From contig NZ_QEOL01000016.1 in NCBI RefSeq assembly GCF_003096715.1, positions 62,001 through 126,000 of the forward strand: a stretch of DNA of 64,000 bases, given 5' to 3'. The stretch is from Paraburkholderia silvatlantica. GTDB lineage: Bacteria > Pseudomonadota > Gammaproteobacteria > Burkholderiales > Burkholderiaceae. The stretch's first letter is position 1. The number at the start of each line of letters is the position of its first letter. The position numbers and the translations under genes are program-made. A model generated the notes under the pieces. The model was not told the DNA's origin, made no database searches, and saw only the letters and a list, made by a program, of their open reading frames with translations. Positions 26,252-35,675 of this stretch are shown here, piece after piece.

Positions 26252-27925
26252 ATGAGCACCGCCATGCCCCGTTCCGGCCAAGCCGGCCTGCCTCGACAGA
26301 CTCGGGGTCGCTACACCCTCGGCACACGCATCGTCCTCAGCTTCGGCTTGCTGTTCGTGCTGATGCTCGCGATGGCCGCCGTCTCCTGGGATCGCCTGCG
26401 CTCCATCGACAGCGAGGCGATGAGCCTCACGACCGACTCGGTGCCGGGCCTGTTCTACGCGACCTCGCTGCGCGCGGCGGCCAATCAGACCTACAACCTC
26501 GTCGAACGCGCGGCTTTCGTCGATGCCGACGCGGACAGCACGGCGCGCGATCTGTCCGGCCTGCCCGCGGCCATGGCGCAGGTGGAGGAGATCTCGCGGC
26601 AGTACGAACGCACGCTTTTCCGTACTGAAGACCGCGAGCGCTTCCAGCGCTTTCGCGACGCCTACGCGCGCTATCTGCCGATAGCGAAAGCGGTAGCGAG
26701 CCAGCTGCCCGCTTCGCGCCCGGCCGCGCAGGCCGCGTTCGCGCAGATCGGCCCGGCCTGGCAGGAGGTGCTCGCCACCGCCAACTTGCTCGTCGACGAG
26801 AACCGTCAGCAGGCCGACCTGTCCGCGCAGACCATCCGCAACTCGGTCACGGGCACGGAAATCACGCTCGCCACGGCGCTGGGCGTCGTGCTGATTGCCG
26901 CGCTCGCCACCGGGTACGCGCTGTATCGCGCGATCACGGTGCCGATGGCGCGGCTCGTGCAGGTGCACGACTCCATGCGCACCGGCAACCTTTCGCAGCG
27001 CCTCGCGTTGAACCGCGGCGACGAATTCGGCGTGCTGGAAGACGGCTTCAACCGCATGAGCGACGAACTGGCGAGCCTCGTGGCCCAGGCGCAGAAGTCG
27101 TCGTTGCAGGTCACGACCTCGGTGGCCGAAGTGGCCGCGACGTCCAGGGAGCAACAGGCCACCGCGAGCGAGACGGCGGCCACCACGACCGAGATCGGCG
27201 CGACCTCGCGCGAGATTTTCGCCACGGCGCGCGACCTCGTGCGCACCATGAGCGAAGTGGCAACGGTGGCCGAGCAGTCGGCCGGACTCGCCAGCACGAG
27301 CCAGAGCGGCCTCACGCACATGGAAGACACCATGCGCAGCGTGATGGAGGCGGCGGGCTCGGTGAACGCGAAGCTCGCCATCCTCAACGAGAAGGCAGTG
27401 AGCATCAATCAGGTGGTCGCGACGATCACGAAGGTTGCCGACCAGACCAACCTGCTGTCGCTGAACGCGGCGATCGAAGCGGAGAAGGCGGGCGAGTACG
27501 GCCGCGGTTTCTCGGTGGTCGCCACCGAAATCCGGCGCCTCGCCGACCAGACGGCGGTCGCGACCTACGACATCGAGCAGACGGTGAAGGAAATCCAGTC
27601 GGCGGTCTCGGCGGGCGTGATGGGCATGGACAAGTTCGCGGAAGAAGTGCGGCGTGGCATGCACGACGTGCAAGCCGTGGGCGCGCAGCTTTCGCAGATC
27701 ATCGGCGCGGTGCAGACGCTCGCGCCGCGCTTCCAGGTCGTGAACGACGGCATGCAGGCGCAGGCCGCGAGCGCCGAGCAGATTACCCAGGCGCTCACGC
27801 AGCTGTCCGAAGCCGCCCAGCAGACGGCGGAGTCGCTGCGCCAGTCGTCGCAGGCCATCGACAATCTCACGCTCGTCGCCAACGAACTGCGCACCGGCGT
27901 GTCGCGGTTCAGGATCGAGGCGTGA
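26252..27925 (+). CDS. wspA: Methyl-accepting chemotaxis-type receptor WspA
   Basis: Membrane receptor of the Wsp surface-sensing array, 557 aa. TM1 is at about 24-44 (IVLSFGLLFVLMLAMAAVSW), followed by a periplasmic domain of about 150 residues. TM2 lies near 205-225 (ATALGVVLIAALATGYALY), then a HAMP domain. The signalling domain carries the conserved hairpin tip KVADQTNLLSLNAAIEAEKAGEYGRGF. The ATG at 26252 gives the normal WspA N-terminus; the GGAG is rather distant. It is the first gene of a seven-gene wspABCDEFR operon, which assigns it with confidence. Confidence 0.93.
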   Translation: MSTAMPRSGQAGLPRQTRGRYTLGTRIVLSFGLLFVLMLAMAAVSWDRLRSIDSEAMSLTTDSVPGLFYATSLRAAANQTYNLVERAAFVDADADSTARDLSGLPAAMAQVEEISRQYERTLFRTEDRERFQRFRDAYARYLPIAKAVASQLPASRPAAQAAFAQIGPAWQEVLATANLLVDENRQQADLSAQTIRNSVTGTEITLATALGVVLIAALATGYALYRAITVPMARLVQVHDSMRTGNLSQRLALNRGDEFGVLEDGFNRMSDELASLVAQAQKSSLQVTTSVAEVAATSREQQATASETAATTTEIGATSREIFATARDLVRTMSEVATVAEQSAGLASTSQSGLTHMEDTMRSVMEAAGSVNAKLAILNEKAVSINQVVATITKVADQTNLLSLNAAIEAEKAGEYGRGFSVVATEIRRLADQTAVATYDIEQTVKEIQSAVSAGVMGMDKFAEEVRRGMHDVQAVGAQLSQIIGAVQTLAPRFQVVNDGMQAQAASAEQITQALTQLSEAAQQTAESLRQSSQAIDNLTLVANELRTGVSRFRIEA

Positions 27926-27938
27926 CGCGGGAGCGGCG

Positions 27939-28433
27939 ATGCTCTTCCTGGTGTTCGAACTGGACGGCGAGCGTTACGCGCTCGATGCCCGCGAGATCGC
28001 GCACGTGCTGCCGCTCGCGCCCGTGCGCGCGTTTCCGGGCACGCCCGCGTACATCGCCGGCGTGATCGATTACGAGGGCGCGCCCGTGCCCGTGGTCGAT
28101 CTGCCGATGCTCGCGCTCGGGCGCCCCGCGCGCACGCTCATGTCCACGCGGCTCGTGCTCGTGTACGACCGTGCGGACGCCGCTGACCCGGCTTCCTCGC
28201 ATGCGCCGCCGCGCCATCTCGCGCTGCTGCTCGAAAGCGCGACGCGCACGCAGTCGATCGCGCCCGAGCGCTTTGCCGAAGGCGGCATCGCCACGCCCGA
28301 AGCGCGCTGGCTCGGCCCTGTCGCGCGCGATGAGCGCGGTTTCGTGCAGTGGGTGAAAGTCGCCCAGTTGCTCGACGCGCGCGTGCGCGCGCTGCTCTTT
28401 CCCGATCCGCCGTCGTGGCAAGGCGCGCCATGA
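27939..28433 (+). CDS. wspB: CheW-like coupling protein WspB
   Basis: CheW-domain scaffold of 164 aa joining the receptor WspA to the kinase WspE. CheW features are the opening LVFELDGERYALDAREIAHVLPL and the central PAYIAGVIDYEGAPVPVVDL. It starts 13 bp after wspA and its stop overlaps the wspC start (ATGA). Confidence 0.9.
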   Translation: MLFLVFELDGERYALDAREIAHVLPLAPVRAFPGTPAYIAGVIDYEGAPVPVVDLPMLALGRPARTLMSTRLVLVYDRADAADPASSHAPPRHLALLLESATRTQSIAPERFAEGGIATPEARWLGPVARDERGFVQWVKVAQLLDARVRALLFPDPPSWQGAP

Positions 28434-29914
28434 GACCGGCCGACCCGCGCTTCGCCGCCTGGCTGCTCGACGAAACCGGCATCGACGCCGAATCGCTGGG
28501 CGCCAACGCGCTCGCTCGCGCGGTGGGCGCACGGGCGGCGGCGACGCTCGAGGTCCAGGCGGATCTGCATCCGGCCGCGACGCGCAAGGACTGGATGAGC
28601 GGCGCCGCGCTGCCCGAATGGGCGTACGAAGCGTACTGGCAGCGTCTCACGAGCACACCTGCCGAGCGCCAGGCGCTGATCGACGCGCTCGTCGTGCCCG
28701 AGACCTGGTTCTTTCGCGAGCGCGAGGCCTTCGCCGCGCTCGCGCGCCTTGGCGCGAAGCGGCTGGCCGTGCAACCGGGCGACGTGCTGCGCGTGCTGAG
28801 CGCGCCGTGCTCGAGCGGCGAGGAGCCATACTCGGCGGCCATGGCGCTGCTCGACGCGGGGCTCGCGCCCGGGCAGTTCGCCATCGACGCAATCGACATC
28901 AGCGCGCAGTCCATTGCGGCGGCCGCGCGCGGCGTGTATGGCCGCAATGCGTTTCGCGGCGACGGTCTCGCGTTTCGCGAGCGCTATTTCGAGGCGACGC
29001 CGGACGGATGGCGTATCGCCGCGGCGGTGCGGCGCGCCGTGACGTTCGAACGCGCGAACCTGTTCGACTGGCTCGCGCCGCACCCCGTGCGCTACGACTT
29101 CATTTTTTGCCGCAACGTGCTGATCTATTTCGACCGCGCCTCGCAGGACCGCGCCATCGACCTGCTGCGTGCGCGCCTGACGGCGGGCGGCATGATCTTC
29201 GTCGGACCGGCGGAAACCGGGCTGATGATGCGTCGTGAGATGGTCTCCGCCTATATTCCGCTCGCGTTCGGTTTTCGCGCGCCGGAACCCGGCGCGACGG
29301 CGGATCATCATCCGGCGAGCCCGGTGGCGGTACCGCCTGCGCTCACGCCGCTGCCGGTAATTGCCGCGGCGGCAGCGGCGCCCGCATTCGGCAGCGCGCC
29401 GGTGTTCGCACCGATGTTCGCACCGCTGGACGCGCCCCTGGCCGCGGCGGCGCGCGCTCCCGCGCCGCCGCGGCTCTCGCTGCGGCCCTTGCACGGTGCG
29501 CCTGCTCCGCGCACGGCGGCCGTGGTCAACGCCCATGCGGTCCCCCGCCAGTCCGCCGGTTCCACGCCCGAAGCCGCGCTCGCCGACGCGCGGCGCCTCG
29601 CCGACGCCGGCGCGCTCGATGAGGCCGAACGCCTCGCCGCGCAAGCGGCGCAGGCGCTGGCGCAGAACCCGGACACCTGGTACCTGCTGGGCCTGATCGC
29701 CGATGCGCAGGGCCGCGCCGCCGTTGCGCTCGCGCATTATCGCAAGGCCATCTATCTGGAGCCTTCGCACTACGAAGCGCTTACGCATCTGGCGGCGCTG
29801 CTCGAAGTGCAGGGCGATGCCGAAGGCGCGCGCCGGCTCATGCGCCGTGCGCAGCGCGCAGCGCAGGAAGTCGGCTCGCGCGGCGCAGCGGACGCAGGAG
29901 GCTCGCATGCCTGA
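28430..29914 (+). CDS. wspC: CheR-type methyltransferase with TPR domain, WspC
   Basis: S-adenosylmethionine-dependent glutamate methyltransferase that modifies WspA, 494 aa. The N-terminal CheR domain includes TWFFRERE, the SAM-binding segment LSAPCSSGEEPYSAAMALL and the FIFCRNVLIYFD motif. An Ala/Pro-rich linker (about 285-375) leads to a C-terminal TPR region (about 380-475: ALADARRLADAGALDEAERLA, then LAHYRKAIYLEPSHYEALTHLA). This two-part layout is diagnostic of WspC. The start overlaps the wspB stop. Confidence 0.92.
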   Translation: MRPADPRFAAWLLDETGIDAESLGANALARAVGARAAATLEVQADLHPAATRKDWMSGAALPEWAYEAYWQRLTSTPAERQALIDALVVPETWFFREREAFAALARLGAKRLAVQPGDVLRVLSAPCSSGEEPYSAAMALLDAGLAPGQFAIDAIDISAQSIAAAARGVYGRNAFRGDGLAFRERYFEATPDGWRIAAAVRRAVTFERANLFDWLAPHPVRYDFIFCRNVLIYFDRASQDRAIDLLRARLTAGGMIFVGPAETGLMMRREMVSAYIPLAFGFRAPEPGATADHHPASPVAVPPALTPLPVIAAAAAAPAFGSAPVFAPMFAPLDAPLAAAARAPAPPRLSLRPLHGAPAPRTAAVVNAHAVPRQSAGSTPEAALADARRLADAGALDEAERLAAQAAQALAQNPDTWYLLGLIADAQGRAAVALAHYRKAIYLEPSHYEALTHLAALLEVQGDAEGARRLMRRAQRAAQEVGSRGAADAGGSHA

Positions 29915-30599
29915 GCGCGACTTGACAGAGGACCGGGTGCTCGCAGCGCAAACCCACAATGCATGCTGGAAGACCATCGGCACGCTGGGCGACAACTCGT
30001 GCCCGCGGCTCGAGGCGTGCGTGCGCTGCCTGAATTGCCCGGTTTTCGAAGAGGCGGCGGCGCGCATGCTCGATCGTCCCGCGCCGCTTGCGTCGTCCGC
30101 GCCTGGGCCCGAACGCGTGCCTGACTCTGCCGGCGCGCAGACGCGCCACGAAGGCTCGCTCGTGTTTCGCGTGGGCAGCGAGTGGCTCGCGCTGCCCGCT
30201 ACCGTGCTGCGCCAGGTGCACGAGGCGCGCGCCATTCACACGCTGCCGCACCGGCGCAGCGCGGCCGTGCTGGGCGTCGTGAACGTGCGCGGCGTGCTTA
30301 CGCTGGCGGTGTCGCTGGCCGCGCTGCTGCGCATCGATGCCGCGGCGCCCGGCGCACCGTCGCGCGCCGCCACGCCGCGTCTGCTCGTGACCGAATGGGC
30401 GGGTGCGACGACGGCGTTTCCGGTCGATGCCGTGGAAGGCGTGGCGAGCTTCGGCGCCGACGCGCTCCTGCCTGCGCCCGCCACGCTCGCGCAGTCGGCC
30501 GGGCGGCACGTGCGCGGCGTGACGCACTGGCGCGGGCGTTCGGTGGGCGTGCTCGATGCCGGGGTGCTATTCGATGCGCTTGCAAGGAGTCTGCGATGA
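29907..30599 (+). CDS. wspD: CheW-like coupling protein WspD with N-terminal cysteine cluster
   Basis: Second CheW-type scaffold of the Wsp complex, 230 aa. The CheW domain begins at about residue 80 (LVFRVGSEWLALPATVLRQV) and continues through VLGVVNVRGVLTLAVSL. Before it lies a short region with five Cys residues (20, 32, 38, 41, 44: CWKTIG...SCPRLEACVRCLNCPVF), a pattern I recall from other WspD proteins and that could bind metal. The frame overlaps wspC by 8 bp and wspE by 4 bp. Confidence 0.9.
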   Translation: MPERDLTEDRVLAAQTHNACWKTIGTLGDNSCPRLEACVRCLNCPVFEEAAARMLDRPAPLASSAPGPERVPDSAGAQTRHEGSLVFRVGSEWLALPATVLRQVHEARAIHTLPHRRSAAVLGVVNVRGVLTLAVSLAALLRIDAAAPGAPSRAATPRLLVTEWAGATTAFPVDAVEGVASFGADALLPAPATLAQSAGRHVRGVTHWRGRSVGVLDAGVLFDALARSLR

Positions 30600-32878
30600 G
30601 CGACGACGAACTGAGCCGCCGCTCGCTGCTCGACCTCTTCCATGAGGAGGCGGCGGCACAGACGCGGACGCTTTCCGCGGGCCTGCTCGCGCTGGAGTCC
30701 GCGCCCGCGGATGCCGCCACGCTCGAAGCCTGCATGCGCGCGACACACTCGCTCAAGGGCGCGGCGCGCATCGTCGGCTTGCCGGAGGCGGTCGAGGTGG
30801 CGAGCGCGATGGAGGACTGCTTCGTGGCCGCACAGCGCGGCGAGTTGCACATCGACGCGGCGCGCATCGATGCACTGCTCGTCGGCATCGACTTGCTGAC
30901 CGCGGCAGGCGACGCCACGGCGGCGCCGCTTGCGCACGAGGCAGTCGAGGCGTTCGTCGCACGCCTGAAGGGCGGGGCGCAGCCCGACTCGGCCGTGAGC
31001 GCACCCGGGACCGACGAGCTCGCCGCGCTGGCGGCGTCGCTGCGTCTGCCCGAGCCGCAGCGCGAGGCGGTGACTTCGGACGGCGTCGAGCCCGCACCGT
31101 CGGCGCAACCCCCGCAACCCCGTTCGGCCGACGCCGGGCGCGTGCTGCGCGTGCGCGCCGGCACGCTCGACCGCCTGCTCGGCTTCGCGGGCGAAGCGCT
31201 CGTGGAGTCGCGCCGCATACGGCCGTTCGCGCAGGGTCTCTTGCGCACGCGCCGCGCGCAGGGCGACGTGCTCGCGGCGCTGGGACAGTTCCAGGAACGC
31301 CACGGGGATGCGCTCGACGTCGACGCGCGCGCCGCGCTCGCCGATATCCGCAATGCGGTTGCGTCGCTGGATCGTCAGCTATCCGAACGATTCGACGACC
31401 TCGATCGCATCGACCGGCGCGGCACGCAGCTCGCGCAGCGTCTCTACGACGAGGCGCTGCAGTGCCGCATGCGGCCGTTCGGCGACGCGGCGCACACCTA
31501 TCCGCGCGTGGTCCGCGACCTCGCGCGCTCGCTAGGAAAGCGCGTGCGCTTCACGATTGCCGGCGAGTCGACGCAAGTCGACCGCGACATCCTTGAAATG
31601 CTCGACGCGCCGCTCGGCCATCTGCTGCGCAACGCGCTCGATCACGGTATCGAGGACCCCGAAACGAGGCGGCGCGCGGGCAAGCCTGAAGAGGCAAGTC
31701 TCACGCTCGAAGCGCGCCATAGCGCCGGCAAGCTGCTGATCGCCGTGGCCGACGACGGCGCAGGCATCGATCTGGACGCACTGCGCGCGAGCATCGTCGC
31801 TCGTTCGCTCGCGCAGCCCCAGGCCGTTGCCGCGATGTCCGACGCCGAGCTGTTCGACTTCCTGCTGCTGCCGGGCTTCTCGCTGCGCGACACCGTCACC
31901 GATGTGTCGGGGCGCGGCGTAGGCCTCGACGCCGTGCAGAACTTCGCGAAGGCCGTGCGCGGCACGGTGCGTATCGAGAGCGCGGCGGGGCAGGGCACGC
32001 GCTTCGTGCTGCAGTTGCCGCTCACGCTTTCGGTCGTGCGCAGCCTGATCGTCGAGGTCGCGGGCGAAGCCTATGCGTTCCCGCTCGCGCACGTGCGCCG
32101 CGCGCTCAGCGTGCCGCGCAGCACGATCGAGATGCTCGAAGGCCAGCAGCACATTGCCTTCGAAGGGCGGCCCGTGGGGCTCGTGACGGCGCGCCAGCTG
32201 CTCGGCGCGGGCGCCGAAGCGATGACTGCGGAAGACCTGAACGTCGTGCTGGTGGGCAGCGAGGCGGGTCTCTATGGCGTGGCCGTGGACCGTTTCGCGG
32301 GCGAGCGCACGCTCGCCGTGCAGCCGCTCGACGCGCGTCTGGGCAGGGTGCGCAACGTCTCGGCGGCGGCGCTGCTCGACGACGGCGAAATCGCGCTGAT
32401 CGTCGACGTAGAGGACATCGTGACGTCGGTTGGGCGTCTCGTGCGCGAGGGGCAGCTCACGGGCGTGGCGCGCGGCGGCGCGCACGATGGGGCGAGCGCG
32501 CGCAAGCGCATTCTCATCGTCGAGGACTCCTTGACGGTGCGGGAGCTGGAGCGCAAGCTGCTCGAAAAACGCGGCTACGACGTCACGGTGGCGGTGGACG
32601 GCATGGACGGGTGGAGCACCTTGCGCAACGCGCACTTCGACCTCGTCATCACCGACGTCGACATGCCGCGCATGGACGGCATCGAACTCGTCACGATGAT
32701 CAAGGGCGACGCGATGCATCGCAACGTGCCGGTGATGATCGTCTCGTACAAGGATCGTGAAGACGACCGGCGGCGCGGGCTCGACGCGGGCGCCGACTAC
32801 TATCTGACCAAGGGCAGCTTCCACGACGAAGCGCTGCTCGACGCGGTGAACGACCTGATCGGAGAGGCGACGGGATGA
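30596..32878 (+). CDS. wspE: Hybrid CheA-type histidine kinase/response regulator WspE
   Basis: Central kinase of the Wsp array, 760 aa. Domains in order are an HPt with phospho-acceptor His51 in ATHSLKGAARI, dimerisation and HATPase_c domains (HLLRNALDHGIED, ADDGAGID, DVSGRGVGLDAV), a CheW-like regulatory domain (about 490-620), and a C-terminal receiver with phospho-acceptor Asp687 in ITDVDMPRMDG. It should phosphorylate WspR and WspF. AAGGAG lies just before the ATG, which overlaps the wspD stop. Confidence 0.94.
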   Translation: MSDDELSRRSLLDLFHEEAAAQTRTLSAGLLALESAPADAATLEACMRATHSLKGAARIVGLPEAVEVASAMEDCFVAAQRGELHIDAARIDALLVGIDLLTAAGDATAAPLAHEAVEAFVARLKGGAQPDSAVSAPGTDELAALAASLRLPEPQREAVTSDGVEPAPSAQPPQPRSADAGRVLRVRAGTLDRLLGFAGEALVESRRIRPFAQGLLRTRRAQGDVLAALGQFQERHGDALDVDARAALADIRNAVASLDRQLSERFDDLDRIDRRGTQLAQRLYDEALQCRMRPFGDAAHTYPRVVRDLARSLGKRVRFTIAGESTQVDRDILEMLDAPLGHLLRNALDHGIEDPETRRRAGKPEEASLTLEARHSAGKLLIAVADDGAGIDLDALRASIVARSLAQPQAVAAMSDAELFDFLLLPGFSLRDTVTDVSGRGVGLDAVQNFAKAVRGTVRIESAAGQGTRFVLQLPLTLSVVRSLIVEVAGEAYAFPLAHVRRALSVPRSTIEMLEGQQHIAFEGRPVGLVTARQLLGAGAEAMTAEDLNVVLVGSEAGLYGVAVDRFAGERTLAVQPLDARLGRVRNVSAAALLDDGEIALIVDVEDIVTSVGRLVREGQLTGVARGGAHDGASARKRILIVEDSLTVRELERKLLEKRGYDVTVAVDGMDGWSTLRNAHFDLVITDVDMPRMDGIELVTMIKGDAMHRNVPVMIVSYKDREDDRRRGLDAGADYYLTKGSFHDEALLDAVNDLIGEATG

Positions 32879-33900
32879 AAATCGGTATCGCCAACGACAT
32901 GCCGCTGGCGGTCGAGGCGCTGCGTCAGGCCATCGCGACGCGGCCGGGCCATCGCGTGCTGTGGGTCGCCGCGAACGGCGAGGATGCCGTGCAGTTCTGC
33001 GCGGCGCAGGTGCCCGACGTGATCCTCATGGATCTCGTGATGCCGAAGGTCGACGGCGTGGAGGCCACGCGGCAGATCATGGCGCGCTCGCCGTGCCCCA
33101 TCCTGATCGTCACGAGCAGCGTGGGCGCGAACGCCTGGCGCGTGTACGAGGCGATGGGCGCCGGCGCGCTCGATGCCGTCGATACCCCCACGCTCGCCGG
33201 GCCCGACACGCGCCGCACCATGGACTTGCTGCTCGCGAAGATCGAGCAGATCGGGCGCGTTTCAGGCGCGCCCGATCTCGCCGCGCGCGCGCCGGCGTTC
33301 GCGCCTGCCGGCATGCCGAAAGCGCCGCTCGTCGCGATCGGCGCCTCCGCGGGCGGCCCCACCGCCCTCGCCACCGTGCTCGGGGCGCTGCCCGCCGGTT
33401 TCGGCGCGGGCATCGTGATCGTGCAGCACGTGGACCAGTCGTTCGCCGCGGGCATGGCCGCCTGGCTCGACGGCCAGACGCCGCTCACGGTGCGCATCGC
33501 GCTCGAAGGCGAGCAGCCCCTGCCGGGCTGCGCGCTGCTCGCCGCGACCAACGATCATCTGCGCATGACAGCGGGCGGCAAGCTGGCTTACACTCGCGAG
33601 CCGGCCGACACACCCTACCGTCCCTCCGTCGATACGTTCTTTCACAGCCTCGTCGAGTGCTGGACGGGCGAGGCGATCGGCGTGCTGCTCACGGGCATGG
33701 GGCGCGACGGCGCCATCGGCCTGAAGGCGATGCGCGCCAAGGGCTGGCACACCATCGCCCAGGACGAGGCGACGAGCGCCGTATACGGCATGCCCAAGGC
33801 AGCGGCGGCGCTGTTCGCCGCGCGCGCGATCCTGCCGCTCGACGCCATTGCTCCCGAGCTTGCGAGCCGGGTGACACCACCGCATCAACCTGCTGGCTAG
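32875..33900 (+). CDS. wspF: CheB-type methylesterase WspF
   Basis: Response-regulated protein-glutamate methylesterase, 341 aa, that resets WspA. The receiver domain has Asp53 in DVILMDLVMPKVDG. The esterase domain shows the catalytic Ser in AIGASAGGPTALATVL, the His in IVIVQHVDQSFAAGMAAWL and the Asp in LLTGMGRDGAIGLKAM. Loss of WspF in other species locks the pathway on and gives wrinkly colonies. It overlaps wspE by 4 bp, and a 31-bp gap precedes wspR. Confidence 0.94.
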   Translation: MKIGIANDMPLAVEALRQAIATRPGHRVLWVAANGEDAVQFCAAQVPDVILMDLVMPKVDGVEATRQIMARSPCPILIVTSSVGANAWRVYEAMGAGALDAVDTPTLAGPDTRRTMDLLLAKIEQIGRVSGAPDLAARAPAFAPAGMPKAPLVAIGASAGGPTALATVLGALPAGFGAGIVIVQHVDQSFAAGMAAWLDGQTPLTVRIALEGEQPLPGCALLAATNDHLRMTAGGKLAYTREPADTPYRPSVDTFFHSLVECWTGEAIGVLLTGMGRDGAIGLKAMRAKGWHTIAQDEATSAVYGMPKAAAALFAARAILPLDAIAPELASRVTPPHQPAG

Positions 33901-33931
33901 ACGCCGGCCACCAAGAGACGCGACCGATATC

Positions 33932-35071
33932 ATGACCGAGAAGCCCACTCCTCCAACCAGCGCAAACGTTGCCGACAGCACCGTGCTCGACGCGGGTCTC
34001 GACCCCGGCAGCGCCGACGACGCTTCGCTTGCCGTCGCGCTGGAGGCCGTGCGCAGCGCGCTTGAGCAAACGCTGCCCGCCGCCGACATGCCGGTGATGG
34101 TGCTGCTGGTGGACGACCAGGCGATCGTGGCGGAGGCGGTGCGCCGGGCGCTCGCCAGCGAACGCGAGATCGACTTTCATTATTGCGCGCATCCCGACGA
34201 GGCCGTGCGCACTGCCGAAGAAGTGCGCCCGACCGTGATCCTGCAGGACCTCGTGATGCCGGGCACCGACGGCCTCACGCTCGTGCGCGGCTACCGCGCG
34301 AACGAAGCGACGCGCGACGTGCCGATCATCGTGCTCTCCACCAAGGAAGAACCCGCCATCAAGAGCGCGGCATTCGCTTCGGGCGCAAACGATTACCTCG
34401 TCAAGCTGCCGGACAGCGTCGAGCTGATCGCACGCGTGAAATACCATTCGCGATCCTACGTAAACATGCTTCAGCGCGACGAGGCCTATCGTGCGCTGCG
34501 CCGCTCGCAGCAGGAACTGCTCCGCGCCAACCTCGAATTGCGGCGCCTCACGCATTCGGATGGCCTGACCGGCCTCTCGAACCGGCGCTATCTGGACGAA
34601 TTCCTGAGCGCCGAGTGGAAGCGGGCGGAGCGCGAGCGCACCGAAATCTCGCTGCTGATGATCGACGTGGACTACTTCAAGCCCTATAACGACACCTACG
34701 GCCACGTGGCGGGCGACAACGTGCTGCGTTCGGTGGCGACGACGATCCGCCGCGAAATACGTCAGCCGCGCGACCTCGTGGCGCGCTTTGGCGGCGAAGA
34801 GTTCGCCGTGGTGCTGCCGGGCACGGGCAGCGCGGGCGCGCGGCTGCTCGCCGAGAAAATGCGCCGCGACGTGGCGGGGCTCGCGTTGCCGCACGTGGGC
34901 TCTGCGGTGAGCGAGCATCTCACGATCAGCATTGGCGTGGCGACGCTCACGCCCGCGCCGGGGCTCGCGGAAACGGCGCTGATCGAGGAAGCCGACGCCG
35001 CGCTTTACCGCGCGAAGCGCGACGGGCGTAATCGCGTGGCGTTTTCCACGGGCGTGTCGGGGCGGGCATAA
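33932..35071 (+). CDS. wspR: Diguanylate cyclase response regulator WspR
   Basis: Output of the Wsp pathway, 379 aa, making c-di-GMP when phosphorylated. A 54-residue N-terminal extension precedes the receiver domain (VMVLLVDDQAIVAEAV; phospho-acceptor Asp106 in LQDLVMPGTDG). A helical linker leads to the GGDEF domain with an intact active site GGEEF at 287-291 and substrate residues HSDGLTGLSNRRYLDEF. The product-inhibition motif RxxD expected at 278-281 reads QPRD, with Arg one position too early, so the primary I-site looks broken. It is the last gene of the wsp operon and converges on a small pseudogene. Confidence 0.93.
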   Translation: MTEKPTPPTSANVADSTVLDAGLDPGSADDASLAVALEAVRSALEQTLPAADMPVMVLLVDDQAIVAEAVRRALASEREIDFHYCAHPDEAVRTAEEVRPTVILQDLVMPGTDGLTLVRGYRANEATRDVPIIVLSTKEEPAIKSAAFASGANDYLVKLPDSVELIARVKYHSRSYVNMLQRDEAYRALRRSQQELLRANLELRRLTHSDGLTGLSNRRYLDEFLSAEWKRAERERTEISLLMIDVDYFKPYNDTYGHVAGDNVLRSVATTIRREIRQPRDLVARFGGEEFAVVLPGTGSAGARLLAEKMRRDVAGLALPHVGSAVSEHLTISIGVATLTPAPGLAETALIEEADAALYRAKRDGRNRVAFSTGVSGRA

Positions 35072-35083
35072 AGGCGCTGCGTC

Positions 35084-35424
35084 TCAACCCGGCGTCCAGT
35101 CGTACATCAGGATCCTGGCGCGCGCGTCGTCCTCCACGAGCACCACGTAATCGCCGTTATCGCGCAGCGCGGCGCTCATGCCCATATAGATGTCCACCCA
35201 TCCGCTCGTGCTGCCCACGTTCGCACCGGGCGTCATCGAGCCGACGATCTGGCCGCTGCGCGCGTCGTACACGTCGATCTTCTGCGTGCATAGCTCCGCG
35301 ATGAACTCCAGGACGTGGTGTAGCTGAGCGTGCCTTGCGCAACGCCGGGTTGGATGGCGAGACCTTGCAGCACGAGTGACAAGGCAATGAGGCGAGCGGC
35401 ATTTTTCACTTGAATTCCCGTCAA
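35084..35424 (-). pseudogene. Frameshifted small secreted protein gene
   Basis: One frame encodes a clean signal peptide (ARLIALSLVLQGLAIQPGVAQG) and then turns into Arg/Ser-rich nonsense near 35330. The -1 frame continues with plausible protein (KIDVYDARSGQIVGSMTPGA, then GDYVVLVEDDARARILMYDW) to the stop at 35084. The two halves together would make a secreted or periplasmic protein of about 110 aa. A single-base indel near 35310-35335, real or a sequencing error, would explain it. A GTG at 35409 is an alternative start. Family not recognised. Confidence 0.55.
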
Positions 35425-35609
35425 TCACGAACCTGCGGCAGGGTGCGCGGCAGTTGGGCGTGATGCTCGCACGCACTTTTAAGGAAATAATTCAAATATT
35501 ATTCAGTGCGGGTAATGTGGAGTTTTTTTATGCGGATGCGATGAACGGGGCGTCCGGCGAGCGCAAAATCCCCCGGATGCCGCGCAAAAGAAGAATTTCG
35601 CCGCCCGGT

Positions 35610-35636
35610 GGAATAATCCGCGCCCGCCGCGTGTTA
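35610..35636 (+). promoter_or_regulatory. Possible ECF-type promoter upstream of the sigma/anti-sigma cluster
   Basis: GGAAT at 35610-35614 is followed 18 bp later by GTTA within CGTGTTAGTC. This resembles the GGAA-type -35 and GTT-type -10 used by many ECF sigma factors, and the following gene starts 40 bp downstream. It would fit autoregulation by the ECF factor at 36463. By-eye match only. An AT-rich stretch at 35480-35535 is an alternative promoter location. Confidence 0.35.
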
Positions 35637-35675
35637 GTCCCCGCATCGCCACCCAGACAGCATCGATTCACGATC

